From G963667145 sp963676515 [NCBI: Candidatus Cloacimonadota bacterium] (GTDB lineage Bacteria; Cloacimonadota; Cloacimonadia; G963667145): a stretch of DNA of 64,000 bases. The first letter of the stretch is position 1, and each line of letters starts with the position of its first letter. Position numbers and translations under genes: made by a program. Positions 28,025 to 37,225 of this stretch are shown here, piece by piece. Below the pieces are notes generated by a model that did not search any database, was not told the DNA's origin, and saw only the letters and a program-made list of their open reading frames with translations. The stretch covers positions 1,240,001-1,304,000 of the forward strand of contig OY781061.1 of NCBI GenBank assembly GCA_963676515.1, read 5' to 3'.

Positions 28025-29230
28025 TTACTGACGATGGGGGTCTTGGACAGAGAGCAAGATAAGTCCGCCTACCACAAAAAAGCACAAAACAGAGAGGATG
28101 GAATATCTTTGTGAGCCGGTGTGATACGCTATTTGTCCGTATACCACAGGTCCAAAAATCGAGGTAAGCTTGCCCGTGAAGGAGTAGAAGCCGAAAAATT
28201 CGCTGACCCTCTTTTTGGGCGTGAGCCTTGCGAGCATTACACGAGAGGAGGATTGCGATGAGCCGATAGCGATGCCAGCTAGCAGACCAACTCCATAGTA
28301 TTCAAAGGCTGAACGGCAGAAGAAAGCCCAGATGACGACGACTGTCCAGATAGCGAGTGTGATGAGGATGGTGATTTTGGCACCAGTCTTGTCCAAGACA
28401 TAGCCAAAAATCCAAGCACCTGCCATAGAGGTGATTTGAGCCAAGATGAAGTAAAATATTAGCTGAGAGCTGCTCATATCGAACTGGGTAGCTCCGTAGA
28501 TGGCGGCAAACGAGATGACGACGATGATGCCGTCGTTGTAGATCAGGTAGCTGATGAGGAATTTGAGCAGGTTCTTGTAGCTGCGGATGTTGGCGAATGT
28601 GTGGCTAAGTCGCCTGATGGCGGTCTTGAGGTAGTTGGTGCGTTTAGAGGGTATGCTTACTTCTTTTAATAAGACAAAAGTGACGATGGAGAGCAGTCCG
28701 AAGAAAGCTCCCACCATGGGGAATACCAGCTTTACATCTATTTTTATGAGGGCTAAAGCCAGCAGAAGAGAGACTAAGCCCCCGAGGTAACCCACTCCCC
28801 AGCCGAAGCCAGAGATTTTGCCGATGTTTGATTTGTTGGAAATCTCAGGCAAGAAAGCGTTGTAAAAAACATTGCCACAGCTAAATCCATAGTTGGCGAT
28901 GACAAAAAATATTATGCCTAAGGCGATATCTCCTGCTCGCACGAAGTAGAGTAAAGAGGTGAAAATTACGCAAAGGTAGCAGTTGAAGAACAAGAATTTT
29001 TTCTTGGAGCGAGAGTAGTCTGCCACCGCACCCAAGATGGGTGAGGAGATAGCTACCAGCACCATCGAGAAGCTCACCGACCAGCCCCAGAGAGCCGTAG
29101 CGTACTCTCCGCCACCGACTACGACATCTTTGAAATAGACGCTGTAGATGACCGTAACGATGATCGTGGTAAAAGAGGAGTTAGCAAAATCGTAAAAAAT
29201 CCAGCCAAAAATATTTTTATTCATTCTCAT
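28025..29230 (-). CDS. MFS transporter, UMF1 (Atg22-like) family
   Basis: A 401-residue inner-membrane protein with about 12 hydrophobic segments. The start motif IFGWIFYDFANSSFTTIIVTVIYS is a hallmark of UMF1-family carriers; later motifs are SPILGAVADYSRSKK (the MFS loop 2-3 motif) and the GSSQSSSRVMLARLTPKKRVSEFFGFY segment typical of the family. The substrate is unknown; relatives have been linked to amino-acid or sugar efflux. The ATG at 29230 has AGGAGG about 6 bases upstream; a second ATG two codons later is possible. The gene is divergent from 29349. Confidence 0.9.
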   Translation of the reverse strand: MRMNKNIFGWIFYDFANSSFTTIIVTVIYSVYFKDVVVGGGEYATALWGWSVSFSMVLVAISSPILGAVADYSRSKKKFLFFNCYLCVIFTSLLYFVRAGDIALGIIFFVIANYGFSCGNVFYNAFLPEISNKSNIGKISGFGWGVGYLGGLVSLLLALALIKIDVKLVFPMVGAFFGLLSIVTFVLLKEVSIPSKRTNYLKTAIRRLSHTFANIRSYKNLLKFLISYLIYNDGIIVVISFAAIYGATQFDMSSSQLIFYFILAQITSMAGAWIFGYVLDKTGAKITILITLAIWTVVVIWAFFCRSAFEYYGVGLLAGIAIGSSQSSSRVMLARLTPKKRVSEFFGFYSFTGKLTSIFGPVVYGQIAYHTGSQRYSILSVLCFFVVGGLILLSVQDPHRQ

Positions 29231-29280
29231 TATTGCCTCCTAAACAAAGCTCGCAGCACGCTAAAGTAATCTTTTTTTTC

Positions 29281-29314
29281 TTGACGCACTGGCCACTAAA
29301 TGTGCCAATACAAT
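29281..29314 (+). promoter_or_regulatory. Candidate promoter for the 29349-36210 operon
   Basis: TTGACG (29281-29286) and TACAAT (29309-29314) with 22 bases between. The spacer holds an imperfect inverted repeat TGGCCAC-TAAAT-GTGCCA (about 29290-29307), a possible operator. Confidence 0.4.
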
Positions 29315-29348
29315 CGTGTTTTATAAATTTTAAAGGTAGGTTAATATT

Positions 29349-29738
29349 ATGTTTATTACTCTTTTTGCGATTACTCTTTTTACTTCTGTGGTTGTTAGTT
29401 TTCTAGTCAATAAGATTTTTTCTAATTCGATTAAGTTGATTTTGAGTAAACTAGTAGAAAAACAAATCGCCCAAGTTTTTGCTCGCTATATCTATTTTGC
29501 TCTTTATGTAATTGGCATTAGTGGAGGCGTTAATCTGTATTCGTTGGAACGCTACCTCAAAAATAGCGACCCTAATTTGCCCTTGGTAACACTGAATGCA
29601 GACAAACTTTTTTTGGAGGTTTACAAAACTTTTATCGAGACCTTGCAGTCGGTTACTTTTTTGTTGTTTTTCTTTTTCTTAATAACTTTAGTCTCTTATG
29701 TAGTGCTCAACGCAATGCAAAAATTAAAACAAAAATAA
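29349..29738 (+). CDS. Hypothetical inner-membrane protein with two or three helices
   Basis: A 129-residue protein with a hydrophobic N-terminal helix (residues about 3-23), a second one (about 47-63, YIYFALYVIGISGGVNLYS) and a third near 97-118 (FLLFFFFLITLVSYVVL), ending in a lysine-rich tail. I do not recognise a family. It is separated by 30 bases from the giant kinase-like gene and likely shares its transcript, so it may anchor or signal to that protein. That link is positional only. Confidence 0.75.
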   Translation: MFITLFAITLFTSVVVSFLVNKIFSNSIKLILSKLVEKQIAQVFARYIYFALYVIGISGGVNLYSLERYLKNSDPNLPLVTLNADKLFLEVYKTFIETLQSVTFLLFFFFLITLVSYVVLNAMQKLKQK

Positions 29739-29768
29739 CCTTTTGTGAAAAAGTGAGGTTTTAATCTT

Positions 29769-32700
29769 ATGATTATAGGCAATCGATATAAAGTGATCCA
29801 AAAGCTCCACAAAGGCTCGTGGTCTACGATTTACAAGGTAAAAGATGTCCGAGACAATCGACTGTATGTTCTCAAGCTATTTTCCGAACTTTCTAGCCAA
29901 GAGTTTTACTCTCGTTTTTCGGCAGAGGAGCTGACCAGACTCACGAGCATCAAACATCCTAACTTGATACGCACTTATGATTTTGGGCTTTTTGGCAAAA
30001 ACATCTATTCGGTTACCGCTTTCTATGATTTGCCTTCGTTGCAAGATTATTTCTTTTTAAAAGTTCAAGATATTTTTGAGATAATCAAAGGTGTTTGCTT
30101 AGGATTGGATGCATTACACAAAGAAAGTTTGCTTCATCAGAATTTGCGTCTGGAGAATATCTTGTACGATCCCAAGAGCTTAGACATCAAAATCTTGGAA
30201 TGTAATTTTATGGATATTGAGTTGTCCAAGCAGGAAGTTTTTGTCGATTATTTGCCCTATTTAGCACCAGAACTCTATGAAGGAGGTAAAGCGGGCATCG
30301 AAAGTGATTTGTACTCTTTGGGCATTGTTCTCTATTATATCACTTGTGGGCGTTTTCCTTTTTCGATACACCAGATTCAAAATTTACAAAATACAGAAAA
30401 TTACTATCCTACGCCGCCGTCCAAGATTAACCCGCAAGTGCCAGCTGTCCTAGATACGCTAATCCTAAGGCTGTTAAATCGATTTCCACAAGAGAGATTT
30501 CAAAATGCGATGGCTGTTTTGGATTACATCAATAGCTATTCTCAAAAAGAAAAGATTTCAGCTATTGGCAAAGAGAGTTTGCTTCCCTTTGGATTTGGTA
30601 GAGGGAGTATCCATCGCAAATATCTTGATCAGTTGCTTGCAGATTTGCAGACTGTTCATCAGCAAAAAAATGGTAAGATATTGCACATTATCGGTGATTA
30701 TGGGATCGGAAAATCTAAGCTCTTCAAACAGTTCCGCTACTCTATTTTGAACGAAAAGTATGCTGTCTTTTCTTATAAATGCGATGCCCAAAGAGTAGAT
30801 CCACTATTTACTATCGCCAAGGAGACGATGAACAAGGAGAGCCTAAGTGCTGTTGCTCAAGAGTTTGCTCATATTTCCGAGAAGTACAAAAAGTTCTTGC
30901 TCCAATCGGAAGAAGAGGCTTTGGCTATCCCAGATACAGAGGAAAGTATAGAGGCAGATACAGATTTTATCAAAAAATCTCTCTTCTTCGCAGCGAAGAA
31001 GAAAACTTTGGTGATTATCGTGGAGGATATAGATTTCCTGAAAGAGAAGAGTATTAAGGCTTTGGACATAATCTCTAAAGATATTAGCTCTCATCCCATT
31101 TTTTTGATCCTCTCTGGTCAGAAGCACGATACGATAGATTTAGTGGTGCACAAAAACAAAAAGTTTATCCCTAGCTTGAGTAGAGCCGAGTCTCAGAAAT
31201 TCATCTTGTCTGTGACCAAGGGTGTGCGTATTCAAGAGCCAGTTTTGGATTTCATCGTGGAGAAGTCCGCTGGCAATCCCAAGTTTATTAAGAAAATTTT
31301 ACGCCAATTAAATGAAGATAATTTGCTTTTGGCGAAAAATATTCCATTCGGTTATAGTTTGCCCTTTAAGATTAACTCCAACATTAAGAAGACTATTTTG
31401 GACTCTTTGAGTCATTTCTCCAACTACGATTTGATAAAAAAACTGGCTTTTTTCTCATTGCCGATCACAAGCAAAAGTATGCAAAATATCTTGGGAATAG
31501 AGCAGAAAAAGGTATGCTTCCTTCTCTCGGAGCTACTGGATGCTCACATCCTTGTGCACGAAGACGAAAACTACAAATTTAGCTCTACCCAAATACAGCT
31601 TTGTCTTAAGCAGCAGCTGACTTCGGAAGAAAAAAACAAGCTAGCCCAAAACGCTTTTGCTTATTATCAAAAATCCCCCGTTAAAGATTTGGAGGTTGCC
31701 GAGGGTTTACTAAAATACGCTTTTTTACTAAAAGATTTTGATAAAATTCGTCACTTTAGTTTGCTTTGTGCCGAACAACATCTGGTCGCTCACCAGTATC
31801 AGAACGCTTATCACCATTATTTCCAGATAGGTAAACTGCACTCACTAGGGTTTTTGCCAGAGGGTTTACGGGAGGAAGATTTGCAAACTTTAACTTTAAA
31901 TTCCAAGCTAAACTCGCTAAAGAGTTTGCAACTTTTGTCGCAATTTCCAGAAGGGGAAACTTTTAAATTGAGAGCAATATTGCTTCAGGATGCTCGCAAA
32001 CCTTATTTGGCAGAGGAGATATTCGAGCAGCTGAATTTGGGTACAACACCTTTGGATAATATTTTAAAGATTCGCAAAATACGCAATAAACTTATCTTGA
32101 ACAAATTGGATCAGGCGACTATTCTTTTGGAAGATTACACGCCTGTATCGCTCAAAGACAAGGTGTACAATGTGATAATGCAGGCAGAGTTGCTTCTTAA
32201 AAAAACCAATCCTGGCAAGGCAACGCTGGTGCTAAAAGAGTTTATCAAGAATCACGACTTGCAAGAGCTTCGCAGCGAGTATATTTTGGCGAAACTTTAT
32301 CAATTGCTATCTAATTGTTTGCATATCCAAAGACATCTGGAAGAGGCGGAAAAGTACTACTTGATGGCACAATCTATCCTCAAAGAAGCAAAATATTTGA
32401 TTGGACTTTGTAACAATTACATAGATTTGGGGGGATTGTACCTCACGGGCGGAGATATTGGCAAAGCACTCAAATATTTCCATCGTGCACAAAAAATTTC
32501 TGACGATTACCCACAGGGCAAACTCAGGATCTCTTACGCTTACGGTAAAGCTTATCTCAAGCTGGGCAAATTCAAAAAAGCTGTGGAGTATTTTGAGATA
32601 GCCAAGACAGTTTGCAAAGAGACGAAAAATCAAAAACGCTACTCTATGTGTCAGATGCATATAGCTTCTAGCTTGATGAAATATAAAGGGTATGGCGATT

Positions 32701-35066
32701 TTTACCGCTATGTGATGGAGTTTCGACCCGAGATTTTCGATTGGGAAGTTGTTAATTTCGATCCGCTAGTTAGGACTTTTTTCGTCTACCTCATCGCTAC
32801 AGGGCAGTCGCTGGAGTTGGAGAAGAAGTTAGAGGAGAATTCTCACTTATATTTCAAAAACAAAGATCACTATGAGCATTACTATAGCTTATTAGGGAGT
32901 ATTGCTTACCACAAGAAAGATTACGATTTGGCGATAATTCATTTCGACCATGCGATCAATATGGTGAAAAATACCCATAACTATGCACATTGCATTTTGC
33001 TTTATAAACTTTGCAAAGTTTACACGGACAAAGGCGAATTTGAGAGCTCTACTGTCGTGTGTCAGCAACTAAGCGATTTGTGTGAGAAATACAAATTTGG
33101 TTATTGGCGATCTCACGCAACTTTGGAGATGCTCAAGGTAGAGCTTTTTAGTGGCAAAATTGGCTATCGGCTTGCTTTTGAGCGGGCACAAAAAGCTTTA
33201 GCTTTTTGCCAAGAGAAGAACTACTTTATGCAGATTTTGGATTACTATGGAATTATTATCCAGATTTTGGATTTTTATAAATTGCGGAACAAAGCGGAAA
33301 AGTACTTCTTGGAGTATAAAAATAAGATAGATGAGATTTGCCAAGGATTGCCTGCAGAAGTGGCGAAAAAAATAAAAAAAAGATACCATTATCTGAGCAA
33401 AGATTTTAGTAATTTGTTGAAGTTCAAATTTTCTCTTGAGAAAAAAGTAGAGATTGTGGATGAGCAAGAAAACTTTTTGAAGATTTTGGAGATTCGTGAT
33501 ATCGAAAGGACTAAGTTCTTTACTTGGCAAATGATTAGAAGATTTTTTGCTCCGTCTGGATTTTTGATCTTAGTCGATGGAGAGCCGTTTTACAATCAAA
33601 ATGTGAGTAGTCAGAAAGTTGGTCTTTATCAGGAATTTTTCTCACAAAATAAGCCCAATACTTTTAGCAAAAACTCACTGTTTGCACCTTTGCAGGTGGA
33701 CGCAGTCACTAGAGGTATGATTGTTTTGGTGAACGATAGCGACATCCCTTACAAGGTGAAAGAGGTTAATCTTTTTAAAAAACTTTTGCCTTATTTGGCT
33801 TATGTTATTTTCCAGATAGTGAATATAGACAAAATCCTCTCACAAAAGAGATTGCTACAGAAAATGATGAATTTGAACATCTTAGGGTGTGTAGACACCA
33901 AGCAAATTATGGCGAATATTCTTACTTTCTTACTAGAAATCACCGAAGCGAAAAGAGGGTTTTGGATAGAGAGAGATTATTTGGACAGCCTTTCAGTGGC
34001 TAATCTTTGGCGACTTGGCTTGGACGACCAAGGCGAGGATATCCCCTTGCAAAAGTTCGTTTCTAATTATCTGATCGACTCTTTTGAGAAAAGAAAAAAC
34101 TTTTTCACAATTTCTTCTAATATGGTTTCCGATAAAAGTTTTGTACAGACTTTGCAAAGGTTCTCGGTGCCAGAATTTGAGATTATGCTTTATCCAATTA
34201 TTTTGGGCAATAAAATCGACTCATTTTTGTATTTGGACACTTTTCAGATGCACGATAAGAGCCCTAAGATGATAGTGAACAAAGATTTTATGCATACTTT
34301 TGCCGATTACATCGACAAGATGCTCCAGACTTTTAAACTTAACCAAAAGTTGAAAGTAGAGCTAGAGAATCAAAAGAAAGTTATCCAGACTAAATCGGCA
34401 GCGATTAAAATTGTCGATGAAAGTTTTTTGACACCGCTGAAAGTGACGAAGAACTTGTTAAAAGATTCTTGTATGGATGTGGAACAAGTCTCTTTTCAGC
34501 TGTCTTGTCTTGAGCATTCTATCTCTTCTGCTTTTTTCTTTAGCAATCCCGAGTCTTTAAAATACTCTAGTCGCCTAAGTTATAGTTTGCAGCACCTAAG
34601 CCAAGAGGTGTTAGGGCTTTATCATTTTTTGGCGAAAAAATTGCAGATAAAGTTCTCTATTACGATAGATGTGCTGAGGGTGAATAAAAAAACTTTTCAG
34701 CTGGTGTTGGATAATGTCTTGCTCAATTCTTTGCAAAATGCCCAAACTTATCTGGAGATCGGATCGCGTAAGTCCAAATTTGCTAACGAGCGGGTGAACG
34801 ATCAAGACAGTATGGTTGTTTTTGTGCGAAACGATGGGCAAATTCCTGATAAACAAAAGGTGGACAACTCTTTAGAACATCCTTTCAGCCAAGACTTTCG
34901 GCACTCGGTGCATCAGCAAAATTTGCAAAGTTTGGGTATCGGTCTAAATTTGAGCAAAACTATAATTGAGAAAATGAATGGCAAGATATGGTTAGATGTT
35001 CGAGCCAATCATACCACTTGCTACATAGCTTTGCCGTTGCCTTGCGAAGGCAGCAAAAGTTTATAA
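29769..35066 (+). CDS. Giant pseudokinase-AAA ATPase-TPR-GAF-HATPase signalling protein
   Basis: A 1765-residue protein. Residues about 7-270 have the protein-kinase fold (VLK lysine, APEL, SDLYSLGIVLYYITCGRFPF). However, the catalytic loop reads LLHQNLRLEN (HRD Asp replaced by Asn), the DFG motif is CNF and the glycine loop is degenerate (KGSWST), so it looks like a pseudokinase. Residues about 285-520 form an AAA-type ATPase with Walker A GDYGIGKS (about 307) and Walker B LVIIVEDID (about 414). TPR-like repeats follow (about 640-1210), then one or two GAF-like regions (about 1280-1570) and a C-terminal HATPase domain with N-box LDNVLLNSLQNA (about 1648) and GIGLNLS (about 1723). The segment where a phospho-accepting His would sit reads DESFLTPL and lacks it. 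The family (PknK/cyanobacterial type) integrates signals in the cytosol. I infer a regulatory ATPase scaffold rather than an active kinase. Confidence 0.85.
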   Translation: MIIGNRYKVIQKLHKGSWSTIYKVKDVRDNRLYVLKLFSELSSQEFYSRFSAEELTRLTSIKHPNLIRTYDFGLFGKNIYSVTAFYDLPSLQDYFFLKVQDIFEIIKGVCLGLDALHKESLLHQNLRLENILYDPKSLDIKILECNFMDIELSKQEVFVDYLPYLAPELYEGGKAGIESDLYSLGIVLYYITCGRFPFSIHQIQNLQNTENYYPTPPSKINPQVPAVLDTLILRLLNRFPQERFQNAMAVLDYINSYSQKEKISAIGKESLLPFGFGRGSIHRKYLDQLLADLQTVHQQKNGKILHIIGDYGIGKSKLFKQFRYSILNEKYAVFSYKCDAQRVDPLFTIAKETMNKESLSAVAQEFAHISEKYKKFLLQSEEEALAIPDTEESIEADTDFIKKSLFFAAKKKTLVIIVEDIDFLKEKSIKALDIISKDISSHPIFLILSGQKHDTIDLVVHKNKKFIPSLSRAESQKFILSVTKGVRIQEPVLDFIVEKSAGNPKFIKKILRQLNEDNLLLAKNIPFGYSLPFKINSNIKKTILDSLSHFSNYDLIKKLAFFSLPITSKSMQNILGIEQKKVCFLLSELLDAHILVHEDENYKFSSTQIQLCLKQQLTSEEKNKLAQNAFAYYQKSPVKDLEVAEGLLKYAFLLKDFDKIRHFSLLCAEQHLVAHQYQNAYHHYFQIGKLHSLGFLPEGLREEDLQTLTLNSKLNSLKSLQLLSQFPEGETFKLRAILLQDARKPYLAEEIFEQLNLGTTPLDNILKIRKIRNKLILNKLDQATILLEDYTPVSLKDKVYNVIMQAELLLKKTNPGKATLVLKEFIKNHDLQELRSEYILAKLYQLLSNCLHIQRHLEEAEKYYLMAQSILKEAKYLIGLCNNYIDLGGLYLTGGDIGKALKYFHRAQKISDDYPQGKLRISYAYGKAYLKLGKFKKAVEYFEIAKTVCKETKNQKRYSMCQMHIASSLMKYKGYGDFYRYVMEFRPEIFDWEVVNFDPLVRTFFVYLIATGQSLELEKKLEENSHLYFKNKDHYEHYYSLLGSIAYHKKDYDLAIIHFDHAINMVKNTHNYAHCILLYKLCKVYTDKGEFESSTVVCQQLSDLCEKYKFGYWRSHATLEMLKVELFSGKIGYRLAFERAQKALAFCQEKNYFMQILDYYGIIIQILDFYKLRNKAEKYFLEYKNKIDEICQGLPAEVAKKIKKRYHYLSKDFSNLLKFKFSLEKKVEIVDEQENFLKILEIRDIERTKFFTWQMIRRFFAPSGFLILVDGEPFYNQNVSSQKVGLYQEFFSQNKPNTFSKNSLFAPLQVDAVTRGMIVLVNDSDIPYKVKEVNLFKKLLPYLAYVIFQIVNIDKILSQKRLLQKMMNLNILGCVDTKQIMANILTFLLEITEAKRGFWIERDYLDSLSVANLWRLGLDDQGEDIPLQKFVSNYLIDSFEKRKNFFTISSNMVSDKSFVQTLQRFSVPEFEIMLYPIILGNKIDSFLYLDTFQMHDKSPKMIVNKDFMHTFADYIDKMLQTFKLNQKLKVELENQKKVIQTKSAAIKIVDESFLTPLKVTKNLLKDSCMDVEQVSFQLSCLEHSISSAFFFSNPESLKYSSRLSYSLQHLSQEVLGLYHFLAKKLQIKFSITIDVLRVNKKTFQLVLDNVLLNSLQNAQTYLEIGSRKSKFANERVNDQDSMVVFVRNDGQIPDKQKVDNSLEHPFSQDFRHSVHQQNLQSLGIGLNLSKTIIEKMNGKIWLDVRANHTTCYIALPLPCEGSKSL

Positions 35067-35077
35067 GGAGGAAATAT

Positions 35078-35218
35078 ATGAAATTAGGAGCTTTTATTTT
35101 GATTGGGATAGGAACTTTTTTCTTTCTGTCCAACTTTGTCAATATTCACATAAACTGGAATTATGTTTGGCCGCTGATCTTGATAGTGGTGGGCTTGAAT
35201 ATGTTGAGGATGAAATGA
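35078..35218 (+). CDS. Tiny membrane protein, LiaF/DUF5668-like helix pair
   Basis: A 46-residue gene with an excellent ribosome site (AAGGAGGAA, ending about 6 bases before ATG 35078). It has two hydrophobic segments, AFILIGIGTFFFLSNF and YVWPLILIVVGLNML, the WPLILIxxGLxxL pattern seen in the N-terminal membrane part of LiaF-like and DUF5668 proteins. It starts 11 bases after the giant signalling gene and its stop overlaps the tsaD start (ATGA at 35215), so it is part of that operon. Function unknown. Confidence 0.75.
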   Translation: MKLGAFILIGIGTFFFLSNFVNIHINWNYVWPLILIVVGLNMLRMK

Positions 35219-36210
35219 GCAAAAAGCTTATTTTGAGTTTTGAATCTTCTTGTGACGATACGGGTGTGGCTGTAGTGGATACAGATTATCATGTTTTAGC
35301 AAATGTCGTTTCTAGTCAGTTTGTTCATCAGAAATACGGCGGAGTGGTGCCGGAATTAGCTAGTCGTGACCATCTGAAAAACATCACTCGTGTTTGCAGA
35401 CAAGCGTTGCAAGAGGCGGGCATTACCCTGCAAGAGGTGGACGCTGTGGCTGTTTCGGTCAATCCAGGATTGATAGGGGCTTTGCTGGTAGGAGTGAGTT
35501 TTGCCAAAGCTCTGGCTTACTCTGTGCAAAAGCCACTGCTGGCTGTCAACCACTTGCTGGGGCATATTGCTGCTATTCGCTTGGACTACCCACAGTTGTC
35601 AGCACCTTATTTGGCATTGGTAGTCAGTGGGGGACATACGCAACTCGTGCATTTCAAAAGTTCTGAGGAATTTGAGGTAGTTGGTGGCACTGTGGATGAT
35701 GCCGCTGGTGAAGCTTTTGACAAGACAGCTAAAATTTTAAATCTTGGTTATCCTGGAGGCAAGCTCGTGGACGATTTGTCCAAAGGTGGAAACCCTAAAT
35801 TTGTTCACTTTACCAGAGGGTTAAACAAGAAGAATAATTTCAACTTCAGCTTTTCGGGGCTGAAGACCGCCATAATGAACTATGTAAACCGAGCAGAAGA
35901 AGAGTTTGTGCAGCAGCATCTGGCGGATATTTTGGCGAGTGTGCAAGAGAGCATTGTCGATAGCCTCTACAGCAAGACCATGGCGTGTGCCAAAGCGAAC
36001 AACATCCAGACAATAGTCGTGGCTGGGGGAGTTTCCGCGAACTCAAGATTGCGAGCCAAGTTTGCGGGGAAAGCCTATTTTCCCAGCTTCCATTATTGCA
36101 CAGACAACGCTGCGATGATAGGAGCGGCAGCTGTGGAGCTATGGCAAAAGGGAGATTTCTCATCGTTGGAGCTCAACGCCTTTTCGACAAAAGGGGTCAG
36201 GAGAATCTAA
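35215..36210 (+). CDS. tsaD: tRNA N6-adenosine threonylcarbamoyltransferase
   Basis: A 331-residue protein of normal length that, with TsaB and TsaE, transfers threonylcarbamoyl to A37 of ANN-reading tRNAs. ILSFESSCDDTGVAVVD opens the sequence. HQKYGGVVPELASRDH, the metal-binding His pair in AVNHLLGHIAAI, VSGGHTQLV and FDKTAKILNLGYPGG are intact, as is VVAGGVSANSRLR. The start at ATG 35215 overlaps the preceding stop; an upstream in-frame start within the previous gene (35167) would add 16 non-homologous residues and is rejected. No terminator is obvious before the repeat-rich region. Confidence 0.97.
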   Translation: MSKKLILSFESSCDDTGVAVVDTDYHVLANVVSSQFVHQKYGGVVPELASRDHLKNITRVCRQALQEAGITLQEVDAVAVSVNPGLIGALLVGVSFAKALAYSVQKPLLAVNHLLGHIAAIRLDYPQLSAPYLALVVSGGHTQLVHFKSSEEFEVVGGTVDDAAGEAFDKTAKILNLGYPGGKLVDDLSKGGNPKFVHFTRGLNKKNNFNFSFSGLKTAIMNYVNRAEEEFVQQHLADILASVQESIVDSLYSKTMACAKANNIQTIVVAGGVSANSRLRAKFAGKAYFPSFHYCTDNAAMIGAAAVELWQKGDFSSLELNAFSTKGVRRI

Positions 36211-36300
36211 GAATTTACATTTTTTCAAAATGTTTTTTGTAATATAGGGTCGTCTTTGCGGAAGTGTGGGTTTCTATGATTTTTCTCCTGACGGAGTGTT

Positions 36301-36336
36301 TTACTTTTCCCTTTGGCTGACCAAAGCTAAAAGTAA
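36301..36336. repeat. REP-like inverted repeat
   Basis: TTACTTTT-CC-CTTTGG-CTGA-CCAAAG-CT-AAAAGTAA forms a near-perfect stem-loop with a 4-base loop about 90 bases after tsaD. It resembles dispersed palindromic elements; whether it repeats elsewhere in the genome cannot be seen here. Confidence 0.6.
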
Positions 36337-36371
36337 CAAAAGGTAAAGTCAAAAAAAACCTAAGCCACTAG

Positions 36372-36490
36372 CAAAATTACTAAGCCATCCCTCGCACGCT
36401 GACAAACCTCGTGCTATGAATCACATTCACTTTTTTTAAGGTGATATGGCACTTCGTCATCAGCATAGTTCGGTTGGCTAAGTAATTTTA
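36372..36490. repeat. Inverted-repeat element, MITE-like
   Basis: Arms of 19 bases (36372-36390 and 36472-36490, about 16 of 19 complementary, core ACTAAGCCA / TGGCTAAGT) enclose about 80 bases with further small hairpins (ATCAC...GTGAT). There is no coding potential. It could be a miniature mobile element or a structured non-coding element. Confidence 0.5.
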
Positions 36491-36533
36491 AGCTAATTGC
36501 TTAAAGTTTTTTCTTAGCCCACCCCATCTCTGG

Positions 36534-36812
36534 ATCCCCGCTTTCGCGAGGATGAGGATAGAGAAACAAGAAAGCATACCACTCGCCCTCATTCCTGCAT
36601 ACCACTCGCTTTGTCCCATCACCAAGCCCAATTTCTGCATACCACTCGCTTTGTGTCACCACCCGCCCTCATTCCTGCATACCACTCGCTTTGTCCCATC
36701 ACCAAGCCTAATTCCTTTACACCACTTGCTTTGTGTCAGCACTACCCTTCACACACCTGCATACCACTCGCTTTGCGGTCTCACTTGCTAGGCGAAAGCG
36801 GGATTCCTTTCG
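36534..36812. repeat. Inverted repeat enclosing a tandem array
   Basis: GGATCCCCGCTTTCGC (36532-36547 area) and GCGAAAGCGGGATTCC (about 36791-36806) are inverted copies that bracket the 40-bp tandem array. Together they look like one composite repeat element of about 280 bases. Confidence 0.55.
36574..36782 (+). repeat. Tandem repeat array, period about 40 bp
   Basis: The unit starts GCATACCACTCGCTTTGT. Starts are at 36574 (short unit, 23 bases), 36597, 36637, 36677, 36717 (diverged, TTACACCACTTG) and 36759, so the spacing is 40, 40, 40 and 42. The intervening 22 bases are themselves repeated in alternate units (CCCATCACCAAGCC), so the higher-order period is 80. The open frames across it are artefacts of the repetition. 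The rest of 36211-37047, about 890 bp with no gene, contains only these repeats and a short open frame of doubtful status (36841-37090). Confidence 0.85.
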
Positions 36813-37047
36813 CTTCAACCTTAGTTGTTGCGGGTAATAGCAAGCGATAACGAAGCAAAAAACTCAATTACAAAAGAAAAATGAACATAAAGAGCAAAAT
36901 CAGCTTTCAAAGAAAAGGTTGTGCCTGCTGAAAGAGTATCCAGCTGAGAGCTGGCAACAAATTTCCAAAAATATCTTTGGAAACATTAGTAATCAAAGCC
37001 TAAGTATAAGGTTCGACAAACTATTTATCGTTTGCTACAAAAAGAGT

Positions 37048-37079
37048 TTGACAAAAAACGGTTGTGCAATTTTTAGAGG
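37048..37079 (+). promoter_or_regulatory. Candidate tRNA-His promoter
   Basis: TTGACA (37048-37053) and TAGAGG (37074-37079) with a 20-base spacer, ending 21 bases before the tRNA. Confidence 0.4.
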
Positions 37080-37100
37080 CAGATGGTCAATAGTGAAAGT

Positions 37101-37177
37101 GGTGATTGTAGTTCAGTTGGTAGAGCGCCAGATTGTGGTTCTGGTTGTCGTGGGTTCGAGTCCCATCAGTCACCCCA
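37101..37177 (+). tRNA. tRNA-His (GTG)
   Basis: Acceptor GTGATTG (37102-37108) pairs with CAGTCAC (37167-37173). The stem CCAGA/TCTGG encloses TTGTGGT, giving anticodon GTG. The template G at 37101 can serve as the G-1 unique to histidine tRNA, facing C73. The CCA end is encoded at 37175-37177. Confidence 0.96.
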
Positions 37178-37225
37178 TTTCTTTTTAAGTCAAAAACATT
37201 CAATTTAAATTTATTGGAGGAGATT

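Noticed and set aside
35167-36210. Longer tsaD frame starting at 35167
   Set aside because: The extra 16 residues lie inside the preceding small gene, and the ATG at 35215 overlaps its stop and matches the family start.
36574-36782. CRISPR-like appearance of the 40-bp repeats
   Set aside because: The 22-base segments between units are themselves repeated, units diverge, and no cas gene is near; it is an ordinary tandem array.
36552-36850. Overlapping open frames of about 79 residues across the repeats
   Set aside because: They translate the tandem repeat in different frames and have no ribosome site or plausible protein sequence.
36841-37188. Open frame upstream of and through tRNA-His
   Set aside because: It has no good start, and it runs through a functional tRNA. 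The part up to about 37090 reads somewhat protein-like, so a decayed gene fragment is possible but unproven.
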